A stretch of 64,000 nucleotides of DNA from JBKBUF01 sp046290815 (lineage in GTDB: Bacteria > Bacteroidota > Bacteroidia > Cytophagales > Cytophagaceae), in NCBI GenBank assembly GCA_046290815.1, contig JBKBUF010000027.1, positions 1-64,000 of the forward strand, written 5' to 3'. The notes under the pieces were generated by a model. The model did no database searches and had not been told where the DNA came from. It was given only the letters and a program-made list of their open reading frames with translations. This document shows positions 8,040 to 16,632 of this stretch, in pieces. Each line of letters starts with the position of its first letter. The first letter of the stretch is position 1. The translations under genes were made by a program, and so were the position numbers.

Positions 8040-8956
8040 AGCTGTAGGGTTTTAGTTTTACATTCTGAATATTTATTAATTAAAAATATGATCTGAGGAT
8101 AATGTTCTTCTGCGATTTTTTTGTTCTCTAACATCTGGATGATATCTTCCAAGGAAAACCATTGTACTATATCAATATCATCGCCGGCTTTAACTTCTCC
8201 AAATAAATAGCTGCAACTGAACATTAAGGTGATAATTTTATCTGTCTCGCTTCTATATCTCCAGTCATTTACTTTAAAAGATTTTTCGTAGGACATTTTA
8301 TCAATTTCAATCATGCCACATTCCTCATGAAGTTCCCGCAAAGCTGCAGATTCATAATCATCGTCAGTAGGATCTGAAAATCCTCCTGGTAATCGCCATT
8401 TTCCTTCTTCATTTCTAAAACCTAGCAGAAGGTAGTTATAATCATCTTTAAATAACGCTATATCAAGTGTAGGATACACTGTAGGGTATTTATTATAATA
8501 GGCATATATTATTCCCCTTCTGAAATCTTCAGTTTGCATAACCTGATCACTTATTTTATCTCTTAAGTTTGTGCCATTTTCTTCAGTTGTTTGTGGGATT
8601 TCCATTACATCCAACTTGCCTTTATAATATGGAATAAAACTATCTCTACTTCCATATAAAAGGAATTTTTCGTTTTGAAATGTGATAGACAACATATGAT
8701 CTAAGTTATTGGACCATGTATTATCATTTCTGCAATCAGACAATGGAAGAATTATAATGTCCGGAAATGTGTGTTTTACCATCCGTTCTCGGGTATAAAA
8801 ATCAAGGGGATTTCGAGTGCTTCCTTTTACCGGACTGACCCCCAAAACGATTACTACTTTATTATGCCTTTCCTTTACATAATTTATGAGACTGATATGA
8901 CCTTGATGGAGATAAGGTGTCTGAAATCTTGCAATTATTACGCCGGTTGTTTTCAT
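8036..8956 (-). CDS. nadM: Bifunctional NMN adenylyltransferase / Nudix hydrolase
   Basis: A 306-residue two-domain protein. Residues 1-170 are an archaeal-type NMN adenylyltransferase: ARFQTPYLHQGH carries the HxGH motif (His17, His20), TRNPLDFYTRERM binds ATP, and NGTNLRDKI is the ISGTxxR-like motif. Residues 175-300 are a Nudix domain with GGFSDPTDDDY..ALRELHEECG, keeping the RELxEE metal-binding core, a type usually active on ADP-ribose. It makes NAD from the NMN supplied by NadV and can recycle ADP-ribose. It is the first gene after the palindromic operators and overlaps nadV by 4 bp. The operon order nadM-nadV under a local NrtR regulator is a recurrent arrangement. Confidence 0.9.
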   Translation of the reverse strand: MKTTGVIIARFQTPYLHQGHISLINYVKERHNKVVIVLGVSPVKGSTRNPLDFYTRERMVKHTFPDIIILPLSDCRNDNTWSNNLDHMLSITFQNEKFLLYGSRDSFIPYYKGKLDVMEIPQTTEENGTNLRDKISDQVMQTEDFRRGIIYAYYNKYPTVYPTLDIALFKDDYNYLLLGFRNEEGKWRLPGGFSDPTDDDYESAALRELHEECGMIEIDKMSYEKSFKVNDWRYRSETDKIITLMFSCSYLFGEVKAGDDIDIVQWFSLEDIIQMLENKKIAEEHYPQIIFLINKYSECKTKTLQL

Positions 8957-8968
8957 GATTTATAATAT

Positions 8969-8989
8969 TTTGTGTTATTTATACGCAAA
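8969..8989 (-). promoter_or_regulatory. Candidate NrtR operator, proximal copy
   Basis: A 21-bp imperfect palindrome: left arm TTTGTGTT, spacer ATTTA, right arm TACGCAAA. The right arm is identical to that of the perfect copy at 9022-9042; the left arm differs from TTTGCGTA at two positions. It lies 13 bp upstream of the nadM start, where a bound repressor would block initiation. NrtR repressors are known to bind 21-bp-class palindromes next to NAD genes; assignment to NrtR here is inferred from position. Confidence 0.6.
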
Positions 8990-9021
8990 TTAAATAAGCA
9001 AGTATGATTCAAGCAACAATT

Positions 9022-9042
9022 TTTGCGTATTTTTTACGCAAA
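9022..9042 (-). promoter_or_regulatory. Candidate NrtR operator, distal copy (perfect palindrome)
   Basis: TTTGCGTA, a 5-bp T spacer, then TACGCAAA: perfect 8-bp arms. Its centre is 53 bp from the proximal copy, close to five helical turns, so two dimers could sit on the same DNA face. It lies between nrtR (stop at 9105) and nadM (start at 8956), with nothing else in the gap. Confidence 0.7.
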
Positions 9043-9104
9043 CTGTAAAATTACTCAACAGTGACTACCAAAACTTACTTTTATGGATATAGAATAGGAA
9101 AAAA

Positions 9105-9797
9105 TTAAGAATTTAACTCGAAAGAAATACCTTGCTTTTTGAGCTGAAAATATTTTTCCTTATTAAATCTATATAAATTACCAGGTCGACCAGGTGAGTT
9201 CATTGGTGCCTTTTCATTAAGCTCATCAACAATTCCAAGGCTCATTATTTTCTTTTTAAAATTCCTCCTGTCAATTTCCCGATCAAGAATAATCATATAT
9301 AATTGTTCGAGATCTGAAAATGGAAACTTGTTAGGAAGCAGTTCAAAACCAATAGGCTCATAGGTCATTTTTCCACGTAATCTATCCATAGCTGTTTGTA
9401 ATATTTTTTTATGGTCAAATGCTAGTTTGGGGAGTTTTTTGATATTGAACCAGGAAACGTCTTCAGCATCGGTACTGGCTGTTAATTGGAAGTTCTCAGG
9501 CTTCACTAATCCGAAATAAACAACGCTTATAACTCTTGCCCTAGGATCTCGAATTGGGTCACCAAATGTATAGAGCTGCTCAAGATAATTTATTTTTACT
9601 CCTGTTTCTTCTTGTAATTCTCTATATACTGCATCTTCCAAAGATTCCAGGGTCTTAACAAATCCACCAGGCAAAGCCCATTGATGAATAAAAGGCTCAA
9701 TTTTCCTTTTGATCAATAAAACAGAAACACCACCATCCCTGTTGTAACCGAATACAACCGCATCTACTGTAACCTTAATTTCCTGCTTTATTTTCAT
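9105..9797 (-). CDS. nrtR: NrtR-family NAD-metabolism regulator (Nudix plus winged helix)
   Basis: A 230-residue protein. Residues 8-140 form a Nudix domain and residues 150-225 the winged-helix DNA-binding domain characteristic of NrtR (FPFSDLEQLY, then NFKKKIMSLGIV, then PGRPGNLYRF). NrtR proteins repress NAD genes and are released by ADP-ribose and related ligands. The Nudix box here is canonical (GFVKTLE ... RELQEETG, all conserved Glu and Arg present), whereas regulatory members often have it eroded, so residual hydrolase activity is possible. It precedes nadM on the same strand, and two matching palindromes occupy the gap. A TATGCAAA half-site lies at 9838-9845 upstream of its own start, hinting at autoregulation. 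Confidence 0.85.
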   Translation of the reverse strand: MKIKQEIKVTVDAVVFGYNRDGGVSVLLIKRKIEPFIHQWALPGGFVKTLESLEDAVYRELQEETGVKINYLEQLYTFGDPIRDPRARVISVVYFGLVKPENFQLTASTDAEDVSWFNIKKLPKLAFDHKKILQTAMDRLRGKMTYEPIGFELLPNKFPFSDLEQLYMIILDREIDRRNFKKKIMSLGIVDELNEKAPMNSPGRPGNLYRFNKEKYFQLKKQGISFELNS

Positions 9798-9936
9798 TAC
9801 ATAACTTTGAATTTAAAGTAAATAATATTTTAAATTGTATGCAAAGATCCTTTTAAGATAATTCTTGCTAACAATGAATGCTTACAGTTTTGGCTTTTAG
9901 GTAAAATATAAATTCTGGCTTCCCCAATCAATGATT

Positions 9937-11207
9937 TCATAAATTACTATTTTTTAATAATAAAGAGTATAAATATTCATATTCGTCCTTATCCAATATC
10001 AATTCATTTTTTCTCCTTTCTAAGTACATCAAAGGGGTAAAACCATAGCTGTCTTTTAAATTTGGGTTAATACCGGCGTTTAAAAGTAATTCTATGCACT
10101 TAGTGTAATTACTTTCTCCGTTTAGGAAACTGTTAATTTCGCCAAGTTTTCGTGTGGCAAGATGTAAAGCATTTCTGCCAAGACTATCTACTTTTTTTAT
10201 ATCAGCCCCTGCTACAATTAACTCTTTTAATGCTTTCGAATTGCCTTGAGAAGCTGCAATATGAACCGGGTATTCCTTATAACTTGAAATGTTCGGATCC
10301 GCTCCTTTGTCTATTAATAATCTGATTATTTCCGAGTTTCCGGTTAATGCAGCTAAATGAAGAGCTGTGTATTCATCACTGTCTTCAATCAAACTGAGGT
10401 CTTTTTCCAATAACCACTTTACCAAATTAATGCTGTTTCCTCTTATAGCAGCTTTGATGAGGTCTATATTGGAAGCTGCTATGGAAAGATCTGCTCCATG
10501 TTCCATAAGAAGCTTTACTGCTTCCTCATTGCCTTCAGATAAAGCTAAACTCAGAGCTGTTTCCCCATTTATATTTCTTTCATTGACATTTGCTCCTGCC
10601 AATAACAATGATTCTACTAATTTATGACTGGTTATCCTTTTTCTTAATAAATAGTTAACACTTCCACATGTATGAATTTTGGGAAGTAAAGAAGGTTGTA
10701 AGCTGTCGGAAAAGGAGTTTAATAAAACGGTGTTGCCAAAATTATCTTTAAAATTTATCTTAGCCCCCTTTCTGATTAAAAATAAAACCAGATCAGCATC
10801 ATTTTTACTGCAAGCATAATGTAGAGGAGTCCTTCCGGAATGGTCTCTTATGTTAAGGTTTGCTTTATGTTCTGAAAGCAATTTTATTGCTTCTGAATTT
10901 GCAGTTAGATGTACGGGACATTGGTTGTTTTTATTTTTTTCGTTAATCCGGAGGTTGTTTTTTTCTAAAATTAGTTTGATTAAATCTAAGTTAGCGCTGT
11001 CAAAGTTGTGAATGAGATAGTGCATGGCAGTATTTCCCGAACTATCAGCAAAATTGACATCAGCACATTTTTCAATAATCTTTCTGCAAGAATGCTATTA
11101 TTATTATTTCGAGAGGCAAGAATGAATTCCATATTTAATTCTTTACCAACCTTGTGTCCGCAAGTACTGCAAAGAAGGATCAGAGAAAATAAGGTTAAAG
11201 GTTTCAT
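9937..11207 (-). pseudogene. Ankyrin-repeat lipoprotein interrupted by a frameshift
   Basis: One gene appears in two frames. The 5' part (from the ATG at 11205-11207) encodes a lipoprotein-type signal (LILLCSTCG) and the first helix of an ankyrin repeat (ILASRNNNNSILAERLLK). The other frame then carries KCADVNFADSSGNTAMHYL and about nine further ankyrin repeats, with TPLHYA, TALSLALSEG and TALHLAALTG cores, to the stop at 9937. The repeat is restored if one base is added to the run of five A/T at 11068-11072. The downstream frame alone has no upstream start before the ATG at 11025. So this is a recent frameshift, a slippage-controlled gene or a sequencing error. Ankyrin proteins mediate protein binding; here probably at the cell surface or periplasm. 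Confidence 0.7.
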
Positions 11208-11265
11208 TACTGACAGATATTTTGAAAAGAAATATAAAATAGAAAATTTATTTGATTTTTACTTT

Positions 11266-11754
11266 TTAATTACTTCTCCCCTTCTCTAAATTTTCATTCA
11301 TACGTCTAAGCTCAATCAGCAGAGAGTCACATTTTTCATTGTCTCTTTCCTTAAAAAGTAATTTATCCATTATTTTAACTATTAATGAATCCGTAATTAC
11401 AGATGAAGCCTTTTTCCCATTAACCGTATCTCCAGGAGAAATGAAAGTTTGTGAGGCTCCTGAATGAATTTCTAATTGCTTTGATCCTAGCAAATCAGTA
11501 TTGGAGATTAGAAATTCAGAATCATTTGGAATAGTAAGTTCTTGTTTAATTTTTACCCTTGCAATAATGTTATTTTCCCTGTTAAGAGCCATGCCTGTTA
11601 CTTTTCCAACTTCCCAACCATTCAATGTTACCGGGTCATTAACATTTAATCCCTCTGCATGATTAAACTTAACATATATTTCATCTCCTGATGAACAGGA
11701 AAAAAGAAAAATAACCAGAAGTGTCTGAACTAAATTCTTAAAATTCTTTACCAT
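11266..11754 (-). CDS. MCE/MlaD-domain lipoprotein
   Basis: A 162-residue protein with a lipoprotein signal (LLVIFLFSCSS, Cys near residue 20). Residues 25-110 form a single MCE domain: YVKFNHAEGLNVNDPVTLNGWEVGKV is the conserved opening strand pair, followed by the 'LLGSKQLEI' strand. A short charged helix ends the protein. MCE/MlaD proteins bind lipids and deliver them between membranes. It is shorter than typical MlaD, and no MlaE or MlaF genes are nearby, so it may act with proteins encoded elsewhere. It begins 1 bp after the stop of the upstream exported gene, so the two are probably coupled. Confidence 0.75.
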   Translation of the reverse strand: MVKNFKNLVQTLLVIFLFSCSSGDEIYVKFNHAEGLNVNDPVTLNGWEVGKVTGMALNRENNIIARVKIKQELTIPNDSEFLISNTDLLGSKQLEIHSGASQTFISPGDTVNGKKASSVITDSLIVKIMDKLLFKERDNEKCDSLLIELRRMNENLEKGRSN

Positions 11755-11755
11755 A

Positions 11756-12463
11756 TCACCTTAAACTAACTTTACCTTTCTTCGGATCATAAACCACCAC
11801 CAGCGGACTATCACCAAGTGGCATATAAAGAAAATTCGCTTTAACAGATATGGGCTTGTACCAGAAATTATAATCCTGATCATCCTGATTTTCTTTATAC
11901 AAACATATATCATTTTCACATCCTAAGGTATCGCTACAAATAACTACTTCCTGCAGGGTTACATGATAAATATTAGGTGACATCGCACTTCTGCAGGCTG
12001 GCTTTACCTTAACTTCTTTGACTTTCTGACTTAGAATAAGACCAGATTCCCCTAAAGTGCCCAGATAAGCTTTATTGCCCGGATTATTAATTTTGAAAGC
12101 AACCTCTCCTATTTCTCTCATGTTATTCGATTGGTTTCGCAAATCAAAACCTCCACAGCATTCATTGTATGTGAACTGATATTTTCCCGCTTCCTTGATA
12201 TTACAATAGATGGTATCCCACTTTGCAGCAGGCTTAGCTTTAAAAAGTAATGTATCAATTTTGTCAGGATTTGGTATTATTTTAACCGAAGGTAAAGCAT
12301 AAGATAAAGGTTGCCCGTTTAAAATCCATTGCATAGCTTGAAACTCGCGATTGCTTTTGTTCTCGGCTGGAGACAATTGCTCTACTGAAAATTCTGCAAA
12401 CTGCGCATTAACATAGGAAGTATAAAGCAAAATCTGGATTAATAAGAAGAGCCTGAAAAACAT
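11756..12463 (-). CDS. Exported protein of unknown function
   Basis: The frame is open from 12526, but the ATG at 12463 gives a clean signal peptide (MFFRLFLLIQILLYTSYVNAQ, cleavage after NAQ) and a 235-residue product. The mature part is rich in beta-strand-like stretches and has several Cys (YNECCGGFDLR, and CSDTLGCENDIC), suggesting disulfides in the periplasm. The C-terminus does not match a T9SS sorting domain. I recognise no family. It is followed after 1 bp by the MCE lipoprotein gene, which suggests an envelope role. Confidence 0.6.
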   Translation of the reverse strand: MFFRLFLLIQILLYTSYVNAQFAEFSVEQLSPAENKSNREFQAMQWILNGQPLSYALPSVKIIPNPDKIDTLLFKAKPAAKWDTIYCNIKEAGKYQFTYNECCGGFDLRNQSNNMREIGEVAFKINNPGNKAYLGTLGESGLILSQKVKEVKVKPACRSAMSPNIYHVTLQEVVICSDTLGCENDICLYKENQDDQDYNFWYKPISVKANFLYMPLGDSPLVVVYDPKKGKVSLR

Positions 12464-12580
12464 TATAGAGAATATTTCAGGTAAGATAAGAAAAAAATAA
12501 CTTCCGCAGAATCTGTTTGTCCTCAAAAGTCAATCATAATTTCTTTGACTCTATAAGAAGTTTTATTGTACGAAATCTAT

Positions 12581-12616
12581 AAAAAAGCCCCCGCCGGCAG
12601 GGAGTTGCCGGCAGGG
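12581..12616 (-). terminator. Intrinsic terminator of the GH5 gene
   Basis: On the minus strand CCCTGCCGGCA pairs with TGCCGGCGGG (one bulged base) around a 6-nt loop, followed by GGC and six T. It begins 8 bp after the cellulase stop codon. Confidence 0.85.
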
Positions 12617-12623
12617 CCCCAAA

Positions 12624-14648
12624 TCAGTGTTTCAAAAATCGTTTTACTATTTTGCCCTGATTTGTATTCACCTCTACCAGATAACATCCTGGCTGGAGTT
12701 CTCCGGTAGGTAATTCTATTCTTGCATCGGAAAGGGAAGAAATTTTCTCTTCGAAAATTATATTTCCATTCAATGAAAATATTTTAAGCTCCACCGCATC
12801 GTAACTGCCATTAAAATCAAGGTAACAGTTGTCAGTGGCAGGGTTGGGATACAGGTCTACCGCAGTTGAAGAAAGTGCAGAAGCAGAAGTGATGGTACCT
12901 TCGGAAGCTATGGCAATCCAGTGGATGTTAAATCCTCTTGCAGGAATGCCTAATCCTATAGAGTAATTACCCTGTGGTAAATCCACTACTTTGGAAATGG
13001 TAGTCCAGTTCTGCCAGCCTCCTGTTGCAGGAACATTAAACGTTCCCAGTAAAGTTGCCCCTGCATCTTTCTCCAGCGCAATGACTCCGTTTGAATTCAT
13101 GGATGCCACTCTGAAATACACTCTGTATTTTCCTGTAAATGGTATGTTGACTGCAGGGTAACTCAACCAGTCACCTGCATCGATGTAGCCAACATTGCTG
13201 CCCCCTTCTTTGCAGGGTTCCTTCTCTACGCCTGACATTACATTGTAGGACTCTGCAGCTATTACTTTCAGCGGTTCATATGGCACTATAATCACCGTAC
13301 CGTTTACCTGACTTAAAATGTTAGTGGATGAATTTCCTCCCAAGGGGCGTATGTCTGCCCGCCAGGAGTAGGTCTTTCCTGTTTCGGGAAGGTTTGCAAG
13401 CGAAACTACCACATCCACAGTTTTGCTTCCTTCTATCTCTGTTGTCTTTGATGCTACAATGTTGTTCAGGTTATCGCGCAAGGTTACAACCAGATCTCTT
13501 TTTTCCTTAACTGTGTAATTGACTTGAACGGTATAGGATGTCTTAGGTGTGGTAAGGTTTGGTGATTTCACAAAACTGATTTCTTCTGTTACCTGCCCGT
13601 AATCATATGATCTCAAAATGGATCTTACCACCGAACCTGACCAGGTAAGATTGGAAGCGCTCCATCCACCTGTCGTGCTACCTCCCGGTTTGAGAATGGA
13701 TGCGCCTTCATTTTTATCATTGACACTCCAGTTGCAAGTGCTTAGCTTATTTGATTTGATAAAATTGAACCATGCATTGGTTTCAGCTTCATTCACGCCA
13801 CCGTTACCATCGGCATTTACAGTTCCCCACTCTGTAATGAACACGGCAACTCCTTTATTGAGTGCGCTCTGCACTTTGTCTCTGTACCATTGCCCGTGCG
13901 AACCAGCATAGAAGTGCATAGTATAAGCTATGTTGCTTCTGTTGATCGGGTCGTTGGCTGCCACATCTACATCGGATGACCAGTTGGGCGTACCTACTAC
14001 AATGATGTTGTCTGGGTCAATAGCACGTATCTCATCAATCACCTGAATGGCGTAAGGCTTTATCACACCGCCCCAGGAAACATTTAAGGGTTCATTATAA
14101 ATTTCATAAATGATATTGGGAAGATGTCCGTAGGTACTTGCCATCTCTTTAAAAAATGCGATGGCTTCAGCAGTATTCCACTCCGCATGGTGGCTGTGCC
14201 AATCGATGATCACATACATGTTGTTGGCAATGGCTGCATCTACAACCGTTTTCACTCTGGCTTTATTTGCGTCTTTGAATTGCAGATAGCCTCCGGGATC
14301 TTCCACACCCATCGCCGCTCTTACTATTGCGCAGTTCCAGTCATTTTTCAGCCAGGCCACCACGTCGGCATTGTAGTACTTTTCTCCGCCCCAGCCGTTG
14401 TTTGACCAAAAAAAACTGTTGCCCGCCAGTCCGACTGCCACTCCGTTTTTGTTCACGATTCTGTTTCCACTTACAGATAACGCCCCGTTGATCGACACCA
14501 CCTGGGCAGAAATCAGGTGCATGGAAAACAACAGCACCACCAAAATGAATATAATTTTTAGCCTGAAATCGGGCCCTTCTTTTTTGCGCAGCGAATTTAT
14601 ACCTTGTATAAAACCCCCACCTGTTTTAATCTCTAAATGTGTTTTCAT
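12624..14648 (-). CDS. GH5 cellulase with CBM6 and T9SS sorting domain
   Basis: The start is placed at the ATG at 14648 (674 residues) rather than the open frame's 14918, because a signal peptide follows (LKIIFILVVLLFSMHLISAQ, preceded by an unusually long polar N-region). Residues 50-350 are a GH5 catalytic domain: YEIYNEP has the acid/base Glu near 185 and FITEWGT the nucleophile Glu near 272. An Ig-like module (about 355-455) links to a CBM6-type carbohydrate-binding module (about 458-576, VIAAESYNV ... IDAGDWLSY ... ATGGWQNW). The end is a type-A T9SS domain (DLYPNPATDNCYLDF ... GCYLVEVNTNQGKIVKRFLK). It should be a cell-surface or secreted endoglucanase. It is transcribed away from the 7TM sensor gene with a 164-bp gap. 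Confidence 0.93.
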   Translation of the reverse strand: MKTHLEIKTGGGFIQGINSLRKKEGPDFRLKIIFILVVLLFSMHLISAQVVSINGALSVSGNRIVNKNGVAVGLAGNSFFWSNNGWGGEKYYNADVVAWLKNDWNCAIVRAAMGVEDPGGYLQFKDANKARVKTVVDAAIANNMYVIIDWHSHHAEWNTAEAIAFFKEMASTYGHLPNIIYEIYNEPLNVSWGGVIKPYAIQVIDEIRAIDPDNIIVVGTPNWSSDVDVAANDPINRSNIAYTMHFYAGSHGQWYRDKVQSALNKGVAVFITEWGTVNADGNGGVNEAETNAWFNFIKSNKLSTCNWSVNDKNEGASILKPGGSTTGGWSASNLTWSGSVVRSILRSYDYGQVTEEISFVKSPNLTTPKTSYTVQVNYTVKEKRDLVVTLRDNLNNIVASKTTEIEGSKTVDVVVSLANLPETGKTYSWRADIRPLGGNSSTNILSQVNGTVIIVPYEPLKVIAAESYNVMSGVEKEPCKEGGSNVGYIDAGDWLSYPAVNIPFTGKYRVYFRVASMNSNGVIALEKDAGATLLGTFNVPATGGWQNWTTISKVVDLPQGNYSIGLGIPARGFNIHWIAIASEGTITSASALSSTAVDLYPNPATDNCYLDFNGSYDAVELKIFSLNGNIIFEEKISSLSDARIELPTGELQPGCYLVEVNTNQGKIVKRFLKH

Positions 14649-14812
14649 ATCAAAAAAGTTATATTTAATGTGTGTTAAGTGACAAAATACTACACAAAAA
14701 GGAGAGCGCGGCACGAGGTTGGCTTGATTAAGTATAAAAAATTCTAAAATAAACACTAAATTTAGATGGTTTATACGCTTTAGTAAATGACTGATATTTA
14801 AATAATTGTTTG

Positions 14813-16630
14813 ATGAGGAGGTATTGGATAGCGCTGGTTTTATACGCATTAGTCCTTTCGTGCTACGGTATGGATACTTTATCGGTCTACCGTGCCCGTG
14901 AGATGGAGATATTTGCACCTTTCCTCAAGTATCGGATAACTAGAGCGAAGGATGCCGTCTGGGAAAAAATCAGTCGTGACAAGGTGATGGTAAACCCCGG
15001 TGACATTTTTCACGCCGAGGCTTTGTTCAGGCCTGAGACTGATGCGGCTTTGGTTTTCGAATGGGCTGACAATAAGATTGAATTTTTAAAAGCCGGCATA
15101 GTCAATACTAAAGGTGATACCTGTGCCCATCTATTCTTCGATGATACCGAAGGTTATAACAACCAACTTTTCGTCAAAAATCATGTGATGGTTTTTCAGC
15201 GTCCAGTTGCTGGCGAAACCTATAGACTGCTTTATAAATTAAAAGCCCACAATCCTGTATATGCCATGTGCTGGATAAGCGATATGGATATATTTATAAA
15301 AAGATTTATCAGAGAGTACACCTGGTACGGCATCTTCTCCGGTATGATCATGATTATTTTTTCATTGAATGCACTGTTTTATATTATTCTCCGGGATAAA
15401 ACATTTTTATGGTATGCGCTATATACAATTGCTCTCGGAATTTTTCACTGGTCGTACACAGGTGTAGGTTTTCAATGGCTGTGGCCTGACTTACCGATCT
15501 GGAATCGTTATGCCTATATGTATGCTTCGTTCTTTATGTTGAGCATGCAGTTCATATACTTCCGTTATTACATAAAAAATTTGAATTTCCTCAACGAGTG
15601 GTATATCATCAGCATCATTGTTGCACGACTGGCCATACTTATGATTTCTATTTTCAGTCCGGACTTCAGGGAATGGTTTTTTCTTTCAGACTTTTTTACC
15701 TTTTCATATCTCCTGTTTCTACAAATAAAAATTAAGCTCTATGAAACACTGCATGGAAAAATGTTTATCACTTCTGTAAGTCTTCTGCTCTCTTCATACC
15801 TGATATTCATACTTGCCTTTTACCACATTATCCCTAATAGTGTATGGGCATACAATTCACTGGCAGTAGGCGGCTCATTGGAATTGTTGGTAGGATTACT
15901 TGCCCTTGCCTTGCGCTACAAATACCTGGGCGATGAAAAAGATAAGCTGAAACAATCAGAGATAAGTTCGCTTACCAAAATATCCTCTTTGAAAGATCAG
16001 CTGATTTATGAAACCAAAGAAAAAGCGCGCATACAAAAAGAAATAAATAAAGAACTTGAAATTAAAATTGCTGAGCGCACAATAGAACTTGCAAAGAAGA
16101 ATGAAGACCTGGAAGCTCTAAATAAAAAACTGAATGAAATCAGCAAGACATTGGACAAACAGAACTGGTCATTGAATAAAGAACTCAGAAGCGACAGGAT
16201 TACGTTAATGTGGGGGAAAAACATCAGCTTTTCTGAATTCACCAGATCCTTCCCGGCCGAGGATCATGTATTGCGTTTTATTGCAGACTTAAAATGGGAA
16301 GATGGCTACAGTTGTAAAAAATGCGGCAGCAGCGACTGGACAGCCGGCATACAATTTCAGGCCAGGAAGTGCAATAGTTGTAAATACGAAGAATCAGTTA
16401 CTGCCAATACTTTATTTCATGGTGTAAAATTCCCGCTTATAAAGGCACTGTATATTAGTCTTGCAACTGTGATTAATAGGGAAAACATATCCGTGAGGCA
16501 AATTGCATCAGAAATAGAATTAAGAGAAGCCACGGTTTGGACCTTCAGAAAAAAAACATTGGACAAAATAGCCAGTGCAACTAATAATCAGGGGGAGATA
16601 TTGAAGTGTTTTGTCAGGATGGAGATTTAA
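14813..16630 (+). CDS. 7TM-DISM sensor with IS1595-type zinc ribbon and HTH tail
   Basis: A 605-residue chimera (ATG at 14813 preferred over TTG at 14810). A signal peptide (residues 1-20) leads to a periplasmic beta-domain of the 7TMR-DISMED2 type (20-165), then seven membrane helices (about 170-370), then a coiled coil (370-465). Instead of a kinase, cyclase or LytTR output, the tail has FPAEDHVLRFIADLKW and a zinc ribbon with CKKC (near 501-504) and CNSC (near 520-523). It ends with a helix-turn-helix (ISVRQIASEIELREATVWTFRKK). This is the N-terminal part of IS1595/ISXO2 transposases. No DDE catalytic domain follows, so it is not an active element. The likely role is a membrane-tethered sensor that binds DNA; the GH5 cellulase gene is divergent next door. 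Confidence 0.8.
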   Translation: MRRYWIALVLYALVLSCYGMDTLSVYRAREMEIFAPFLKYRITRAKDAVWEKISRDKVMVNPGDIFHAEALFRPETDAALVFEWADNKIEFLKAGIVNTKGDTCAHLFFDDTEGYNNQLFVKNHVMVFQRPVAGETYRLLYKLKAHNPVYAMCWISDMDIFIKRFIREYTWYGIFSGMIMIIFSLNALFYIILRDKTFLWYALYTIALGIFHWSYTGVGFQWLWPDLPIWNRYAYMYASFFMLSMQFIYFRYYIKNLNFLNEWYIISIIVARLAILMISIFSPDFREWFFLSDFFTFSYLLFLQIKIKLYETLHGKMFITSVSLLLSSYLIFILAFYHIIPNSVWAYNSLAVGGSLELLVGLLALALRYKYLGDEKDKLKQSEISSLTKISSLKDQLIYETKEKARIQKEINKELEIKIAERTIELAKKNEDLEALNKKLNEISKTLDKQNWSLNKELRSDRITLMWGKNISFSEFTRSFPAEDHVLRFIADLKWEDGYSCKKCGSSDWTAGIQFQARKCNSCKYEESVTANTLFHGVKFPLIKALYISLATVINRENISVRQIASEIELREATVWTFRKKTLDKIASATNNQGEILKCFVRMEI

Positions 16631-16632
16631 CT

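Noticed and set aside
12624..14918. Longer GH5 protein starting at 14918
   Set aside because: The extra 90 residues read through the divergent promoter region and into the 7TM gene start, and the signal peptide only makes sense from 14648.
14813..16630. An intact IS1595-family insertion sequence
   Set aside because: Only the zinc ribbon and HTH are present; there is no DDE domain, no terminal inverted repeat, and the frame is continuous with a seven-helix sensor.
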